Below are positions 10,701 through 22,381 of a stretch of DNA of 64,000 nt, piece after piece. Origin of the DNA: Sorghum bicolor (lineage: Eukaryota > Streptophyta > Magnoliopsida > Poales > Poaceae). The stretch lies in contig NC_012878.2 in assembly GCF_000003195.3 (NCBI RefSeq), positions 58,156,629 to 58,220,628 on the forward strand, written 5' to 3'. Below the pieces are notes generated by a model. It searched no databases. It saw nothing but the letters and a program-made list of their open reading frames with translations, and was not told where the DNA came from. Each line of letters starts with the position of its first letter. The stretch's first letter is position 1. A program made the position numbers and the translations under genes.

Positions 10701-11441
10701 CCTCGCCGTGATGCCCTCCTCGACCTCATGCCTGGCCAAGCCATGGCCGCATGGGGTGGTTCGAGTAGGTGTGGAGGACGATGGCATGAAATTATTATCA
10801 TTTTTTTTCCAAAAAAAAGAAATTATTATCATTTTTTTATTTGAGATCCTCCATAATCTTTTATACTTACATATGAATTTAGATTTCATGCTAGAGCTTT
10901 TCGAAACAGTTTTCTTAGACCCTAGCTAGATTATTGTGTAGCTACTCTTTTTTTTCCCGCGAAGTATTGTGTAGCTACTCTATGGTAAAGCAGGTGCACT
11001 TGAGTTGCTTTTGTGAAGCCGAGGCTCTTCCAAAGTAGCTCTAAGCACAAGAGCACTTACGTAGGAGCTCTCAAATCAAATCACATGCCCTATCTTGAGG
11101 GATCGAGTTGGTGTTGGAGGGGATACCAAAGGAGAGATCATAACCGTCGCTATGTATAATTGTATATGAGTCTATCTGTACAAGGGCAGGCAACACCGCA
11201 ACGCTATTGCCAGTGACTGCCAGAGGGCAGAGGCAGCACAGCGTCACTGGTCTCTCCTGCTCTTCAGTCAGATCTGACAGTGTACATGTACGTATATCCT
11301 GTGTAGTCTCTGCTGCATCGGTACATGCTTGTCTCGGCTCTTGAAGACATCACGATCGGCACCTGATGAGCTGCCATTCTGCAACTGAACCTGCGGCGGA
11401 GACAACCGCGGCGACCTGGAACTATTGTTGCGAGTGCAGGT
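10701..11441. other. Intergenic and probable 3' UTR of the PDCB-like gene
   Basis: No coding signal. The part nearest 11441 is expected to be the 3' UTR of the minus-strand X8 gene. The A/T-rich stretch at 10790-10850 contains a direct duplication of an AAATTATTATCATTTTTTT segment. Confidence 0.4.
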
Positions 11442-12863
11442 TCAGCCGCTCACCGTCGTCAGTGACAGTGCTGCGGTCAGGAGGCACGTCGTCGCCAGCG
11501 ACACGGCGGCCGTCGTCGTCCTCCGGCCGGGCTGCAGTGCCCTCACGGCGGCGCTGATGTTGTCGCCATAGTTCGGCGGCGACATGTTCCCGTACAGCGG
11601 AGGGGAGTTGCCGTATCCGGCCGGTGGAGAGCTCCCGTACCCGGGCGGAGATCCGTACGTTGGTGTCAGCGGAGTCGACGTGTTTAGGACCGATCCACCG
11701 GTGCTGTCAGTTCACCAGAAACGGCAGAAATCAGCACATGTAGTAGCTATGTTTTTTGTGATTCTTTATCTTTAGAGTAAAAGTTTCTTTTTTGGCTTGA
11801 GCTGGTAGAATTTACCTCGTTGCTGGATACTGACACGTAGAAGTACCTGCGCATGCAGTTGCAAAGAAACAAGCGAATGGGTGAACATGGATCTATACAG
11901 ATTGCAGAACAAGAGTTTGATGATTTGATGGTCTCGACGTGTACAGGGGGGGTGGAGAGTTTACTTGGGTTGGTGGTGGTGAGGACGGCGGTGCCGGCGA
12001 AGTCGCAGCTGGTCTGCACGGGGTTCTTCTGGTAGTAGCTGTTGAAGGCGTAGGACGCGTGGTCGCGGACGGTGTCCGGGCTGAAGCAGCTCCCGCCCTG
12101 CTGGATGGGCGAGCAGTCCGCGCCGCCCTGCCCGCACGCGTAGTCCAGCGCCACCTGGAGCGCCGTCGCGCTCGCGCTGGGGCTCGCCACGCACCAGCTA
12201 CCGCCGCCGCCGGTGGCCAGAGACGGCGTCGGCGTCGCGGTGGGCATCGCCACGGGCGTCGCCGTCGGGTTCACCACCGGGACCGTGGCCAGGGGCGACG
12301 TCACGTCGTGCTCCAGCCTCGGCACCTCTGCACCCTGCTCGCTTCTTCCACCTGCAGCCAGGTGAACCAAACCATCATCTTTCAGTTCAGCAGCACCTAG
12401 AGATGGACGAAAGCTCTCGCCTTGTGCTTAATTTGATCTCCTCCACTATTTGGATGCTGATTAATAAGCAAAACAAACAATAGAAAGCAGATGTTTGTTT
12501 GGTACTCCTAGTTAATAATCCTGGTCATTATCTAAAAAAGAGAGTTAATAATCCTGGTAGGATAAAGTGTGTGTTTGTCTGTTGCTGCGACGCACTGACA
12601 TGACACTCTGCTCGTCAGCTTCAACGACTGAATATAGCAACTAAACAAGCGAGCAAAATTAAGACAATGAGATCTCCAACCAAAAACCATACATCTTTGG
12701 TGTTCAAACGAAGCTAGTAGTAGTAACGCAGCTACTGTATATGACAGCTAACAGCCTGAGCAGCCAAGACAGCATGAGGCAGCAGAGCAAGGAACTCACC
12801 ATGACAGTGGCAGGAGAGGAGGACAAGAAGAGACGCCAAGCCATGGACTGGCCTCAGAGCCAT
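11442..12863 (-). CDS. X8/CBM43 GPI-anchored callose-binding protein (PDCB-like)
   Basis: Four coding exons on the minus strand: 12863-12800, 12351-11965, 11846-11816 and 11703-11442, all with GT/AG borders and consistent phase, giving 247 aa. An N-terminal signal peptide (about residues 1-22) is followed by a Pro/Thr/Ala-rich linker. The X8 (CBM43) domain spans about residues 74-157, starting at WCVASPSA. It has six cysteines (75, 94, 101, 110, 137, 155) and an FNSYYQ motif. A Tyr/Gly/Ser/Pro-rich spacer and a hydrophobic C-terminal tail after RRTTT follow, as for GPI anchoring. Proteins of this architecture bind callose (beta-1,3-glucan) at plasmodesmata or the cell wall and have no hydrolase domain. 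The third exon is only 31 nt and carries the last X8 cysteine. The architecture is sure; which PDCB subgroup it belongs to is not. Confidence 0.9.
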
Positions 12864-14366
12864 GCCAAGCTTCCTGAGCTCAGAGTGTGTGTAAAGCGAG
12901 CTGGCCAGCTGCTGCTATCACTCGCCTTCTACTCACTGAGTCTGCAGAAGCTGCTGGTGTGCAGACTGCAGACCAGGCGCATGCTTTCTTCAGTACACGA
13001 ACAAACAGAATCACAGGTCTGGCCGGGGTCAGGACAGCATGCAGTGAGCAAATAGATTAAGCGATAGGAGTGGAAAAGTAAAAAAAAAAAAAAGCGAAAA
13101 GGTTGGGTGAGTTGGGACTTGGGAGGCGAAAGAAAGAAATTCTGTGATGCGATGTGTGGGGGTGGGGGCACTGCACTGCCACTGCCTTCATCTTCATGAT
13201 GGCTTATTAGCCGCGCCATGATGAGGAATGGATTCCCGTTTGGTGCACCCGGATTAGAGCGAACATTTCTTTTCCCTTTTTCTTTTTTGGTTCCAGCTGA
13301 TTCGTATAGGCATGGAATGGAATGTGATGCCCTCTTTCCTCGTACAGTACCAGTGCCAGTCTACCAGTACCAGTGCTGGTTTTGTTCACACACAGACGTC
13401 GAGCTCCCCGTTTCCTGACGATGCCGATGGCGTGCACGGCCGGCGGCAGCAGTGAGACTGATCTTGACCCCTTTTACTTGTCGTCTGTCGATGCACCGGG
13501 CTGACCTGGATGGAGTTTGAGATAAGCCGGTAAAGAAAGAGTAGGAGATGAGCTTTCTATATCTGATGCTGCTTGCCTGCCTTCATGGTCATATGGCTTC
13601 GTCGTCTCCTTTCTACCGTGGAGCAAGCAGAGGCAGCTAGCCATTTTCGATCGTGATGCATATCTTTTAAGTTTTGTGAAAAAAAAAATCCTAAAGATGT
13701 ACGTAGTAGAGTATGTAAATGGTGAATTGGTGAAGCACTGATGCTCCATTTTCCATGCGATCGAGTCTCCCCACTCGACCATTCCACACTTTGCATCTCT
13801 TTTCGCGGTCCTCGAGCGGAGCAGCTACGACGGATCGGCCATAGAAAAAGCTCGCAGATTTGCCTTTTGTCGCCCCCTCCACACGTAGGTCGTGGGCTAA
13901 GACCTAGACGGCGCCGCCCAGTACTCGACTAGAGAACGTGGTCGCCACTCTGAAGCCGGAACATCCGTGCGGTGAGCACCAGATGCCAAAAACCTACGAT
14001 GAGCAGATGCGGTGTTGCACTAGGCTGCAGGCGTAAAGGCCGGGAATCTACCTGCTGGCCGCTGTGGCGATCTACTGCTTACTAGAATGCTTCAGGCCGG
14101 GACTTTCAGGTGCAACGATTTCACTTTTTTCCCCTAAACTAAAACAGGAAGGTGGATGTGTGTTCAGACATGGAAAAGAGTAGTTTTGAAACCTTCTTTT
14201 TTTTATTTACATAGAAAAAAGGAGTAGTTTTGCCGTCTGAAATGAATGACTCTGTCATGGAAGCAACAAGCAAGCAAGTGTAATAATCAGTAATCATGGC
14301 GTTGTTAGTGGGCTTGCTTTGGCCGTGGCAGTCATATTCGTAGCTCAGGGGTCAAGTCCAACACTA
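12864..14366. other. Upstream region of the PDCB-like gene, otherwise intergenic
   Basis: Contains the presumed promoter of the minus-strand X8 gene; no TATA box could be placed with confidence. A poly(A) run lies at about 13080-13092. Near 13340-13375 CAGTACCAGTGCCAG-like words repeat. Open frames here show no homology I recognise. Confidence 0.4.
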
Positions 14367-14594
14367 GGGTCTTGTTTAGTCCTGAAAAAATTTGCAAAGT
14401 TTTCAAAACTCTCTGTTACATCAAATATTGCGACACCTACATGGAACATTAAATACAGATAAAAAAAATAACTAATTGCATAGTTCATCTGTAATTTGTG
14501 AGGCGAATCTTTTAAACTCAATTAGTCTATAATTGAACAATAATGGTCAAATACAAACAAAAATGTTACAGTAGTCATTCACAACTAAACAACC
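14367..14594 (+). mobile_element. Tourist-like MITE of the CTTGTTTAGT family, degraded copy
   Basis: Opens with GTCTTGTTTAGTCC and closes with ACAACTAAACAACC. It shares the internal landmarks of the other nine copies: ATTAAATA(C/T)AGATAAAA, ACTAATTGCATAG and TCAAATACAAAC. The ends are degraded and no clean target duplication was seen. Confidence 0.75.
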
Positions 14595-14889
14595 TATAGC
14601 AACTTGTTTCGAAAATTTTTTAAGAAAATTCCGGTCCACGTCTAGAGGCAGGCGAACAAAAGCCGATGCCGCCGCAGAAAATTCCTCTCCTACATACCTG
14701 CTGTTCTCGGGATTGCTGCTAATTCGAACACTAACGGCAGGAAGACAACTAGACAATGCAAGGTAGGCCACACTGAACAATGGATGCTTGTGGCCCGCGT
14801 CTTGATCAAAAAGTGTGTGCTGCTTTACCGACTCAAGCTGATCGAACTGGGCCAGATGAGAGAAAAGAGAACAGGATTGACACGATAAT

Positions 14890-15500
14890 TACTCGGTGAA
14901 AAAAGTCTATTTTATCTTTCTTAACTATCCGTGTGCTATGATTTTTCTACTCAAACTTTAAAACAAGACATCTTTTGTCCTCGATCTCAACCCTCAAAAC
15001 CATAAGTCAGAAGTGGTTGTCATCCACTTTAGTTAAAAAGACCGAAAAAAATATCTGACAAGATTTTAAAACCATGAAAAATGTTTCTGAGCTTCTAAAA
15101 GTTTGAGAAAAATCTAAAGATAAATTGGCACACTACAAATTTAAATAAAGTATCTATAGCTCATGAAAGTATCTCTAGAAGTTTCCAAGAATCAATTATC
15201 TCTAGAAAATTGAGAATTTTTTTTTAAAAAAAATATATTAAATTATCAAAACATTATAATCAATGTTCAAATAAATAAGTTTTGAGAAAATTTACAGCAC
15301 AAACATGAGATGCAATTATCATGAATGCAACATGTTTTTAGAATACTAGATGCATTTCTTATTTTTGTTATGGAAAGTTTGAGATAAGCTACTAAAATCA
15401 TGATGTTTTGGGGAAATTCTAGATTTCTTTGGATACCATTCCCATTTTCTACAACTAAATATAGTTTTTAGAAGCTTTAGAGATTTTTCATGAGCTCTAA
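14890..15500. repeat. Possible Mutator-like MITE or foldback remnant
   Basis: Starts with a GTGAAAAAAGTCTATTTTATC motif like the ends of many grass Mutator-derived MITEs, followed by CTCAAACTTTAAAAC and CCCTCAAAACC words. These echo the left arm of the foldback element at 1936-2866. A matching right end was not found. The middle part, 15060-15500, is AT-rich with repeated AGAAGTTT/AGAAGCTTT words. Confidence 0.35.
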
Positions 15501-15939
15501 AGATTTTCTTCACAATTTTCATGTCCATATACAAGGCGGGCCACGTCATATAGCCCATGGGAAAGTTCGTCTAAGCTTTGATGAGGCTACTTACCAATTT
15601 GAGCTAAAAAGCATCATCATTATACGATTTGATTCATCGGCCTTGAAAGGAATCATAGCATTGGTAGTGGGCTTTGATTATGGGTCACGGGCTCACGGCC
15701 TTCCCATGGGCTGCCAATTCGGCCAAAAAAACTTTCGTTCTACGATTGCTTTATCAGCCACGATCCTCCTAAAGAAAGAGCTGCATGAACTCGGTTTCAC
15801 CAATCCAGTGCGCTGAAGCCAACACCATTACTCCTCCATTATTTAGACGTTCCATGAGCCCAATTTCCCAAAGCAGGCCAAGGTAACTCATCATCGATAA
15901 GCTCGCCAAACCCACAAGAAAAAAATAGAATATATTATC

Positions 15940-16088
15940 CTCTTCCTCCTTTCCAAATTATAAAACGTTTTGATTCTTTTACATATGAAGTTTTTATCGT
16001 GTACTTAGATATACACATGTCTAGATATATAATAAAAACAATATATAATTAAAAAAGCAAAAACGTTTTATGATTTGGAACAAAAGAA
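15940..16088. mobile_element. Stowaway-like MITE, degraded
   Basis: TCCTTTCCAAATTATAAAAC at left is the inverted copy of GTTTTATGATTTGGAACAAA at right. This is the standard grass Stowaway terminal pattern, with about 150 bp total and no ORF. The outermost bases have decayed, so the TA duplication is not clear. Confidence 0.65.
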
Positions 16089-16436
16089 ATTAGTAATAAA
16101 TTCAGTTCTCAACCAAGTGAGGCTGAGAGCCGTGGTTGCAGCGCCTGATGGAGATGACGGCCGTCGGCAGACGAGAGCCCAAGGGCCCAACGGCTCCGGT
16201 ATACATACAAGGACAGGCAGTTGCTCAACCGATTGACACCATGCCCATACTCCCCAGGTCCATTCCATGATCAGGACAGCTACTACGTCCACAGTTCACA
16301 GTTCACACGCAATGCAAAAAAAAGCAAAACCATCTGATGGCGATGTCGCCCCTTGCTCCTGGTATTCTGAAAATGCAAAGCAAAACCAGAGTATCAAGCA
16401 TGGCAAATGAAATTTTTGCTCTCCAGAACTGACTGT

Positions 16437-16473
16437 CACTCACTCACTCACTCACTCACTCACTCACTCACTC
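16437..16473. repeat. (CACT)n microsatellite
   Basis: About nine uninterrupted CACT/ACTC units. Confidence 0.9.
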
Positions 16474-18320
16474 GACAGCCACAGCCCACAGCTCGAGTTC
16501 AGCTAGTCATCCAGCCTCGACTCTATCAAACGTCTGTCGAGGTAAGCTAGAGCTGAAAGCAAGCTCGTGCCGGCACCGGCGACCGCGACGTACAGGAGTT
16601 TGGCACGGGCCCTGCAGAGTAAACAGCTCGCTATCCACTTCACAACAGTAGCTGTTGGAGGTTGGAACTGGAACTAATAACCAATGGCCATCCATCCCGG
16701 CTTCGGGAAGAAAAAGGATAGCGCTTTTTGACCCTGAACTTGCGAAGGAGGAGGAGGAGCGAGTGGCCATTGTTCGTATCGGCCCTACCTCCGGTTAGTT
16801 CATAACCTTCAATCCTGCTTCTGTCGGCTTCAGTCCCAGTGAGCAACTGCACGAGCCAATAATTCATCCTTCCTCGGCTCCATCCGTGTCAATAATGCCA
16901 ACGTCTTAATCCTGTTTGCACTACAGGAGAAGGCAGGTCAGAAACGAACAGGAATGGCAAACCAGTACAGAAAAGCGTAGTAGATAAGTTTCTTAGTTTA
17001 GAAAAATACTACATTTTTATCAGTAATCGGGTTACAATATGTCTACTTGGTGTCAAATCTGGTAGTTTTAAAAACTACAGTAGTATTTCTTATGTTAATT
17101 TAAAGACACTAGTGTAATATTGCAGCTGCTGTAGTGTTTGGAAGATTGTGCACTTCGCCCTGGAATCCCTTTTTCTTTCTGAAGCTTTTAGCTTCTCAAT
17201 TCATTAGATTTTATGGCATCCTAACTGCATGTCCTAATCTACGTGGCACCGAGAATGCAGTTAGGACATGCAATGTGGTGGGTGCTTGTAGGAATGCATG
17301 CTGACAAGCCATGTGCTTACAGCGAGGAAGGGATGTTGAGCTTTGGTTCAGGTGTTTGTTGGTTGCTAATAGGATAGTACAGTAGTGCTTATTACCCTAT
17401 TTCAGTAAGATTTTTTTTATTACATCAGTGGTTAATGATTTGGCTTATACCGTTGCCTTGAACATTCATGGCCAACCATCTTGCAACCACACATGCGACG
17501 GTTCGTTCGGTTGGTGTTAGCAGCAGATCATGATGGGTTTCACTCAGGACAAAGCTGCAGAGTTGGCAGACAGCAATTGGAGGGTGATGATCAATCCCCT
17601 TGTTGAGCTGCTGATCTGAATCTGATTGACAGCATGCTTGACACACTTGGGACCCCTACTACTAGTCTACTACTACACCTACATGTGCTGCAGACGCATC
17701 ACTGTTTGCTGAAGCATCCATAGCCAAGAACTTCGCGTACCAGCGTGGGCAACACTGATGACCGGGGAAGAAAAAGTGCACGGCAGTTTTTCCCAAGGCT
17801 CACAGCCTCTTACAAGCAGTTTTCAGAGACTTCGCGTCCAGGTCTGCAAAATTCTACGATCTACAACAGATAGCGTCGAAACTTGGCCTGAATGAGGGCC
17901 GCCTGAATCTGACAGGATGGTGGACTACTCGGCGCAAGTGGTGCACTTTTTCTTCACCTCAACATCCCTCCCCATGTTGCGATCGAAATTCAAAACCATC
18001 CCATCCCTATTGGTTTACAACATCTTTCTTTGTTGTAATCTTGTACACCTCTTCTTTAGTTTGATTTTTAGGCTTTGCTACAGTACTCACTGGTAACTGT
18101 GAGCCGTTCATTTATTTCGATCACATGGTAATGATATAATTATTTAAATTTTATTTTTTGTAAAATAGGATATAAATAATATTTTTCTAGATTTGATGGA
18201 TGGGTGCAAGATCAGATTGATATGACAAATATTTTTTAAAAATTTTGTTTCTTTGGACTTGATATATTTAGACTACCATATATTTTTTGCATCTGATATG
18301 ATTTGCATGTGTACCTGATT
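16474..18320. other. Intergenic, no recognisable gene
   Basis: Open frames on the minus strand near 16507-16867 and 17425-17646 lack homology I recognise and have no supporting splice or start context. At 17220-17275 a TGCATGTCCTAA segment recurs as the inverted TTAGGACATGCA about 30 bases later, making a small hairpin. Confidence 0.4.
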
Positions 18321-18325
18321 AGTAT

Positions 18326-19332
18326 TGTCGGCGTTTAGACTCGTGGTCTAGGCACTAACAAGTATAAGTCTGCGTGACTGACTAAGCTTGGATGGTGATG
18401 CAAGTGAGACACAGAGGGTTTATACTGGTTCGGGCCAAGAACGCCCTACGTCCAGTGTGGCTGTGGATTCTGTATAACCTTGCACCCAAAGGTGCTTGCA
18501 GTAGGGGGTACAAGCTGGTTGCGAGAGAGGGCTAAGTCCCAGGTCTCGGCTTGGAGTGGACAGAGTGCGGGCTGCTGCTCTGTGAAAGAGTGTTGCGTGT
18601 GTGAACCTTCTGAACTTATCCTTAGTTGTGAACTCCGGCTCCCCTTTTATAGCCTCAAGGGAAGGCCGGGTATTTACATGAGTAGATGTCTTTTATTGAA
18701 TGGTGAAACCACAGTTCCGACCCTGTTGAGGCTGGTCCATCTCGTCCTTGAGGGATGGTTGACGGCATGGCTGTTCCTGTGGAGGGTTACCGAGCCCTGT
18801 AGGGGTCGCGGGGGTCGGATCGCCAGCACTGCTTCACATTTCGTCAATAGTGGGAAAAGACCCCAAATAGTGGTGCTGATTTACCTCTCCCATTCCCTTT
18901 CTACTGTGCGGCAGTACGCTGCAGTGAAAGAGGTAAGGGCACATAGTGAAAAAGGTGATGCTGCAGTGCCCAGGGTGGTTGGAATACTTGTCGCCTTGCC
19001 CTGCTGCGGTATGGAAGCCATCGCGTCTGTCATGTCGTAGGTACGGGCGCCGTGCGGTGGAAGTCTCGCTGCCCAGGCGGAGTGGGGTCCGGTGCCCGAG
19101 CCTGGACGGGGTCGGGCGAGTCGGAACTTGCGTCCGAGGCCCTGGGGGGTCGGGCGAGTCGGAACTTGCGTCCGAGGCCCTGAGAGGTCGGGCGAGTCGG
19201 AACTTGCGTCCGAGGCCCTGAGAGGTCGGGCGAGTCGGAACTTGCGTCCGAGGCCCTGAGGGTTGTGGTTAGTATGTTTTTTTGCGTTCTTTATTGCTCT
19301 GATTTGGGTATCCCTTATTATGGTACCCAACA
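18326..19332. mobile_element. Solo LTR, 1007 bp, with AGTAT target duplication
   Basis: The segment begins TGTCGGCGTTTAG and ends GTACCCAACA, so it has the TG...CA ends of a long terminal repeat. It is bounded by an exact 5-bp direct repeat AGTAT (18321-18325 and 19333-19337). No second LTR, primer-binding site or internal domain follows, so this is a solo LTR left by LTR-LTR recombination. A TATA-like TTTTATAG near 18648 sits where an LTR promoter would be. The 3' third carries four 38-bp tandem repeats. Parent family not identified. Confidence 0.85.
19111..19262. repeat. 38-bp tandem repeat, four copies, inside the solo LTR
   Basis: Units begin GTCGGGCGAGTCGGAACTTG and end GTCCGAGGCCCTGAGAG or a close variant. 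They start at 19111, 19149, 19187 and 19225. The copies are nearly identical, differing only at the last few bases of each unit. Confidence 0.9.
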
Positions 19333-19612
19333 AGTATTGCCCTTGATTTTTTTCCAATATGGAAATGGACTCTTGTTTTAATGTATGTATTTTGCTTCGA
19401 TGGTGTCCTCCAGCGTGCTTGCATTATTGCTGTTGTTTATTCTCATCCGTATTCCTTACACGCATGACATGTATGTGGCCATTGACCACATGTCCCTACT
19501 CCATTTGCTCTGTATACAACAATACAAGAAACGCAAGTTGCTCTGTATAATAAGAAACTGAAGAGGAATGTAGGAATAGAGAAGCACGATGTTGGTTGCC
19601 GTTGCCGTATAA

Positions 19613-19954
19613 GAGCATCTCCAAAGGTTTTGCATTTGAGTAATTTGTCAAAAAACTCCAAAAGAGGTATCCAACGGTTTTGCATTTGGAATTTTCAATT
19701 TGGGCAACTTGGCAAATGATGGAGCAAATTTGGCAAAAATGCCAAGCTGTGGACGGTTTTGCAAACCAGATCGCGCGAGCAGAGTCACGCGCGAGGAAAG
19801 TGCGCACGCCTGGAGACCTCCTATTTTTATCCTTTGCCAAGTCCAAATGCCAATTTCTTTGGAGATGACCTATTTTTATCCTTTGCATTTTGTTATACGA
19901 GTTTGCAAATAACAACAAATGTCAGTCAATTTACCAAAGCCTTTGAAGATGCTC
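19613..19954 (+). mobile_element. 342-bp MITE with GAGCATCTCCAAAGG ends, TAA duplication
   Basis: The ends GAGCATCTCCAAAGG and CCTTTGAAGATGCTC are imperfect inverted repeats, flanked by TAA on both sides (19610-19612 and 19955-19957). The interior repeats GGCAAAT/ATTTGCC words and contains a CGCGCGAG core. A second copy in opposite orientation lies at 29642-29995. Confidence 0.8.
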
Positions 19955-19957
19955 TAA

Positions 19958-21433
19958 GAAACTGACGAAGATGTAGGAACAGTAGAATGAAGGAACCACG
20001 AACAGCTCATATGGTGGTTCATACAGAGTTACAGATCGACAGCAAACCAATGCTGTCCAAGTCAAACACACAGAGAGAAGACAAAGCAGCACGTTCTTCA
20101 GATTACGACGCACATCGGTGTTCTTGGGAAGAAAAAAGGGGCATATTTGACGTCGAAACTGCGATAAGTTCAGCACTCATTTCTGAAGAAGCGGAGCAGG
20201 ATGGATCGGCAGTCACGTTCAGAGCTCTGAATTTTTCCAGCGAGGTGAGTAGGAACCTGCACTTTTGGGACCATACTAACTGCCACGGTGTCACCTATAT
20301 ATCCCAATAAAGCTCCCAACAATCTTTCTCTTGCCCTGATCAATAATACAATGTGGCTTATCTTTGTCGTAAACAGTGGTTGCTTGGATTCAGCAATAAT
20401 GTATGTAGTATTATTGTAGCTGTTCCTTTCTGATCCAGAATTCCACATGGCGGCTGACTCGGATCCATTTCGTGCCCACAACTAATCGTTAAAGTGCAGT
20501 GTGCAGCCGGCGCAACAAATGCTGCAAGTTGCTCTAAAGAAACTTGGGAACTGAAGGCACGCATGACTGAGTAGGAACCAGCCAAGTGCAGACTTCGACC
20601 TCCCAGCATATGCTCTCTCCATACTACCAAGGCAACCCAACTTTTTGCAAATTCATGTCGCTGAACTTCAATTTTCCACCTTTTGACATCAGTTTAAACT
20701 TTTAGCATCGACATGAAACTCAAAGTTTGTCTTTTTTTTTTTGGGCCAATTTGAATGGCTTTGTTTGGTCGGTGTTTCTGTGGATCACAAACCCAGTCAC
20801 AGCTGAGGCGACTGCAACGTAGCCTCACACGGATCGACCTTCTGTTTCTGGGATCAATCGCTGCTCAACTGCAATTAATCCTACGATCGAGCTGGAAAAA
20901 TATCATGTCCTTCTTCACCCATGGCCACTAGCCATGGATGGATCATATTCATGTGTGCGAGCGCATCACTGACAGCGATCGATAGCACGCGTCACCGGCA
21001 CCTGGGGCCGCTGCGTTTTTCTGAGCCACAGATGAGGAGACCTAGAACCTTCTTCGTATCATTATCAACCACCATGTTCATCCACGTCACCAGCAAAAAT
21101 CTACTCACATCATGTTTGGTATGACATGCATGTAACCACATCATTTTTATAGTACTACAACTACTACCTCCATTTACAAGCAACTGTGGAGCTCAAGCAT
21201 CTACAATGGCGCATAATGAAATGAAACTACGATACGAGGGTACCATATCGATCATGCATGACAGCGACCACCCACTCACCTCCAGCCACCATTAGGGCCG
21301 CGGCCATGGCCCACCCGCCGAGATTAGCCGGCGCTAATGGCGTGGTTTAACTTTAATATACACAGCAACATACTTAGACCCGTGGCGCACATGGGCATGT
21401 ACAATACCAGAACTGCCCTCGTGCTTCCCCGCC
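19958..21433. other. Intergenic and 3' flank of the BSP-like gene
   Basis: No recognised gene. Several open frames on the minus strand (20103-20630) have no family resemblance. The part just below 21434 should hold the 3' UTR of the minus-strand BSP gene. The region 20700-21320 is rich in GATCGA and CATG words but shows no repeat ends. Confidence 0.35.
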
Positions 21434-22381
21434 TCATATTGCCACGCTGGACCCACCGGCGGCGTCCGACGTGGAGCCGGCCAGCGCGGCGGTGGGGTCG
21501 TCGTCCTGCCCGGTCAATGGCGTCGTCGTCGTCGCAGCCGCGTGGTGGCAGGCGAGCCGGACCGGCGCGCCGAGTGCCGCGTCCACGGCGGCGTCGCTCC
21601 ACCGGTCCTTCATCGCGCGGTTCAGCCGCGCCACGAAGCCCTCGCGCCGCGCCTCCAGGTGCCTCAGGAGCCGCGCCGACATGCTGCACCCGTGGTCGTC
21701 CACGGCAGACAGAGGTGTTGCCGCCGCCTCGTCCCCGGTGCCGTCGCCGGCCGCCGCGACGGACGCGAGGTACTCGACCATGGACTCGGTGACGCGCGCG
21801 GGTGCGGCGCCGCGGCCGTCCCAGAGCCACATGCGCGCCACGGCGCGGCGCAGCGCGGCGGCCACGGCGTCGGCGGCGGTGCCGGCCGAGGTCGACGCGA
21901 CGAGGCTGGGGCTCAGGGTGACGACGTACTCCCCGGGCGCCGCGGCGTGCACCGTGGCGCCCGCGGTGAGGTTGTGGCCGGCCATCCGGACGGTGACGCG
22001 GCGGACCGGCCTGCGCGGGAACGACGGGTCCGGGAATAGCGCGCGCTCCACGCCGCGGCTGGCGTGCAGGAGGGCGCGCTCGGCGCGGCCGTTGGACACG
22101 AACAGCAGGTCGAACCGCCGCGCCGTGGCGCTGCCACGCGGCGCGTCGTTCGCGACGGCGACGGCGAAGCCCTTGCCGGCCTCGTGCTGCGCGAACAGGG
22201 ACGCGCACGCCACGGTGATCACAACCGCCACGCGGAGCACGATGCTCTTGGTGGAAGGGGAGGAGGAGGAGGAGGAGGAGGGCGCCGGAGGGCCCGACGG
22301 CGCGGCGTCGGCGGTGATGATATCGACGCAGGATGAGGCAGCGGGGGCGGTGGAGACGGGGAGGAGGAGCGGAGCCTCCAT
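21434..22381 (-). CDS. BSP-family (PF04450-type) membrane-anchored protein without HExxH
   Basis: Intronless, 315 aa, starting at the ATG at 22381-22379 (MEAPLLLP); frame upstream of it begins only with non-ATG codons. A Ser-rich N-terminus is followed by one hydrophobic segment (about residues 46-63) with preceding Lys/Arg-poor sequence, reading as a signal anchor. Residues about 71-269 match plant basic secretory proteins in order: FAVAVANDAP, VRRVTVRMAG, EYVVTLSPSLV, MWLWDGRG, ARLLRHLEARREGFVARLN and DRWSDAAVDALG-like ending. In active-looking family members the HEMTH-VWQWNG block carries the zinc ligands; here the aligned residues 169-173 are RAVAR while the following WxW-DG is kept. The protein therefore keeps the fold signature but should not bind zinc in that way. 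GC content is very high. Family assignment is firm; the role is unknown. Confidence 0.85.
   Translation of the reverse strand: MEAPLLLPVSTAPAASSCVDIITADAAPSGPPAPSSSSSSSPSTKSIVLRVAVVITVACASLFAQHEAGKGFAVAVANDAPRGSATARRFDLLFVSNGRAERALLHASRGVERALFPDPSFPRRPVRRVTVRMAGHNLTAGATVHAAAPGEYVVTLSPSLVASTSAGTAADAVAAALRRAVARMWLWDGRGAAPARVTESMVEYLASVAAAGDGTGDEAAATPLSAVDDHGCSMSARLLRHLEARREGFVARLNRAMKDRWSDAAVDAALGAPVRLACHHAAATTTTPLTGQDDDPTAALAGSTSDAAGGSSVAI

Noticed and set aside
9785..10929. Several overlapping open frames in GC-rich sequence
   Set aside because: Open in many frames on both strands because of GC-rich composition; low-complexity Pro/Arg/Gly/Ala translations.
15490..15816. 108-codon plus-strand open frame
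   Set aside because: No family resemblance, no splice or promoter context, repeat-rich surroundings.
19111..19262. Satellite or CRISPR array
   Set aside because: Only four adjacent 38-bp units without spacers, inside an LTR.
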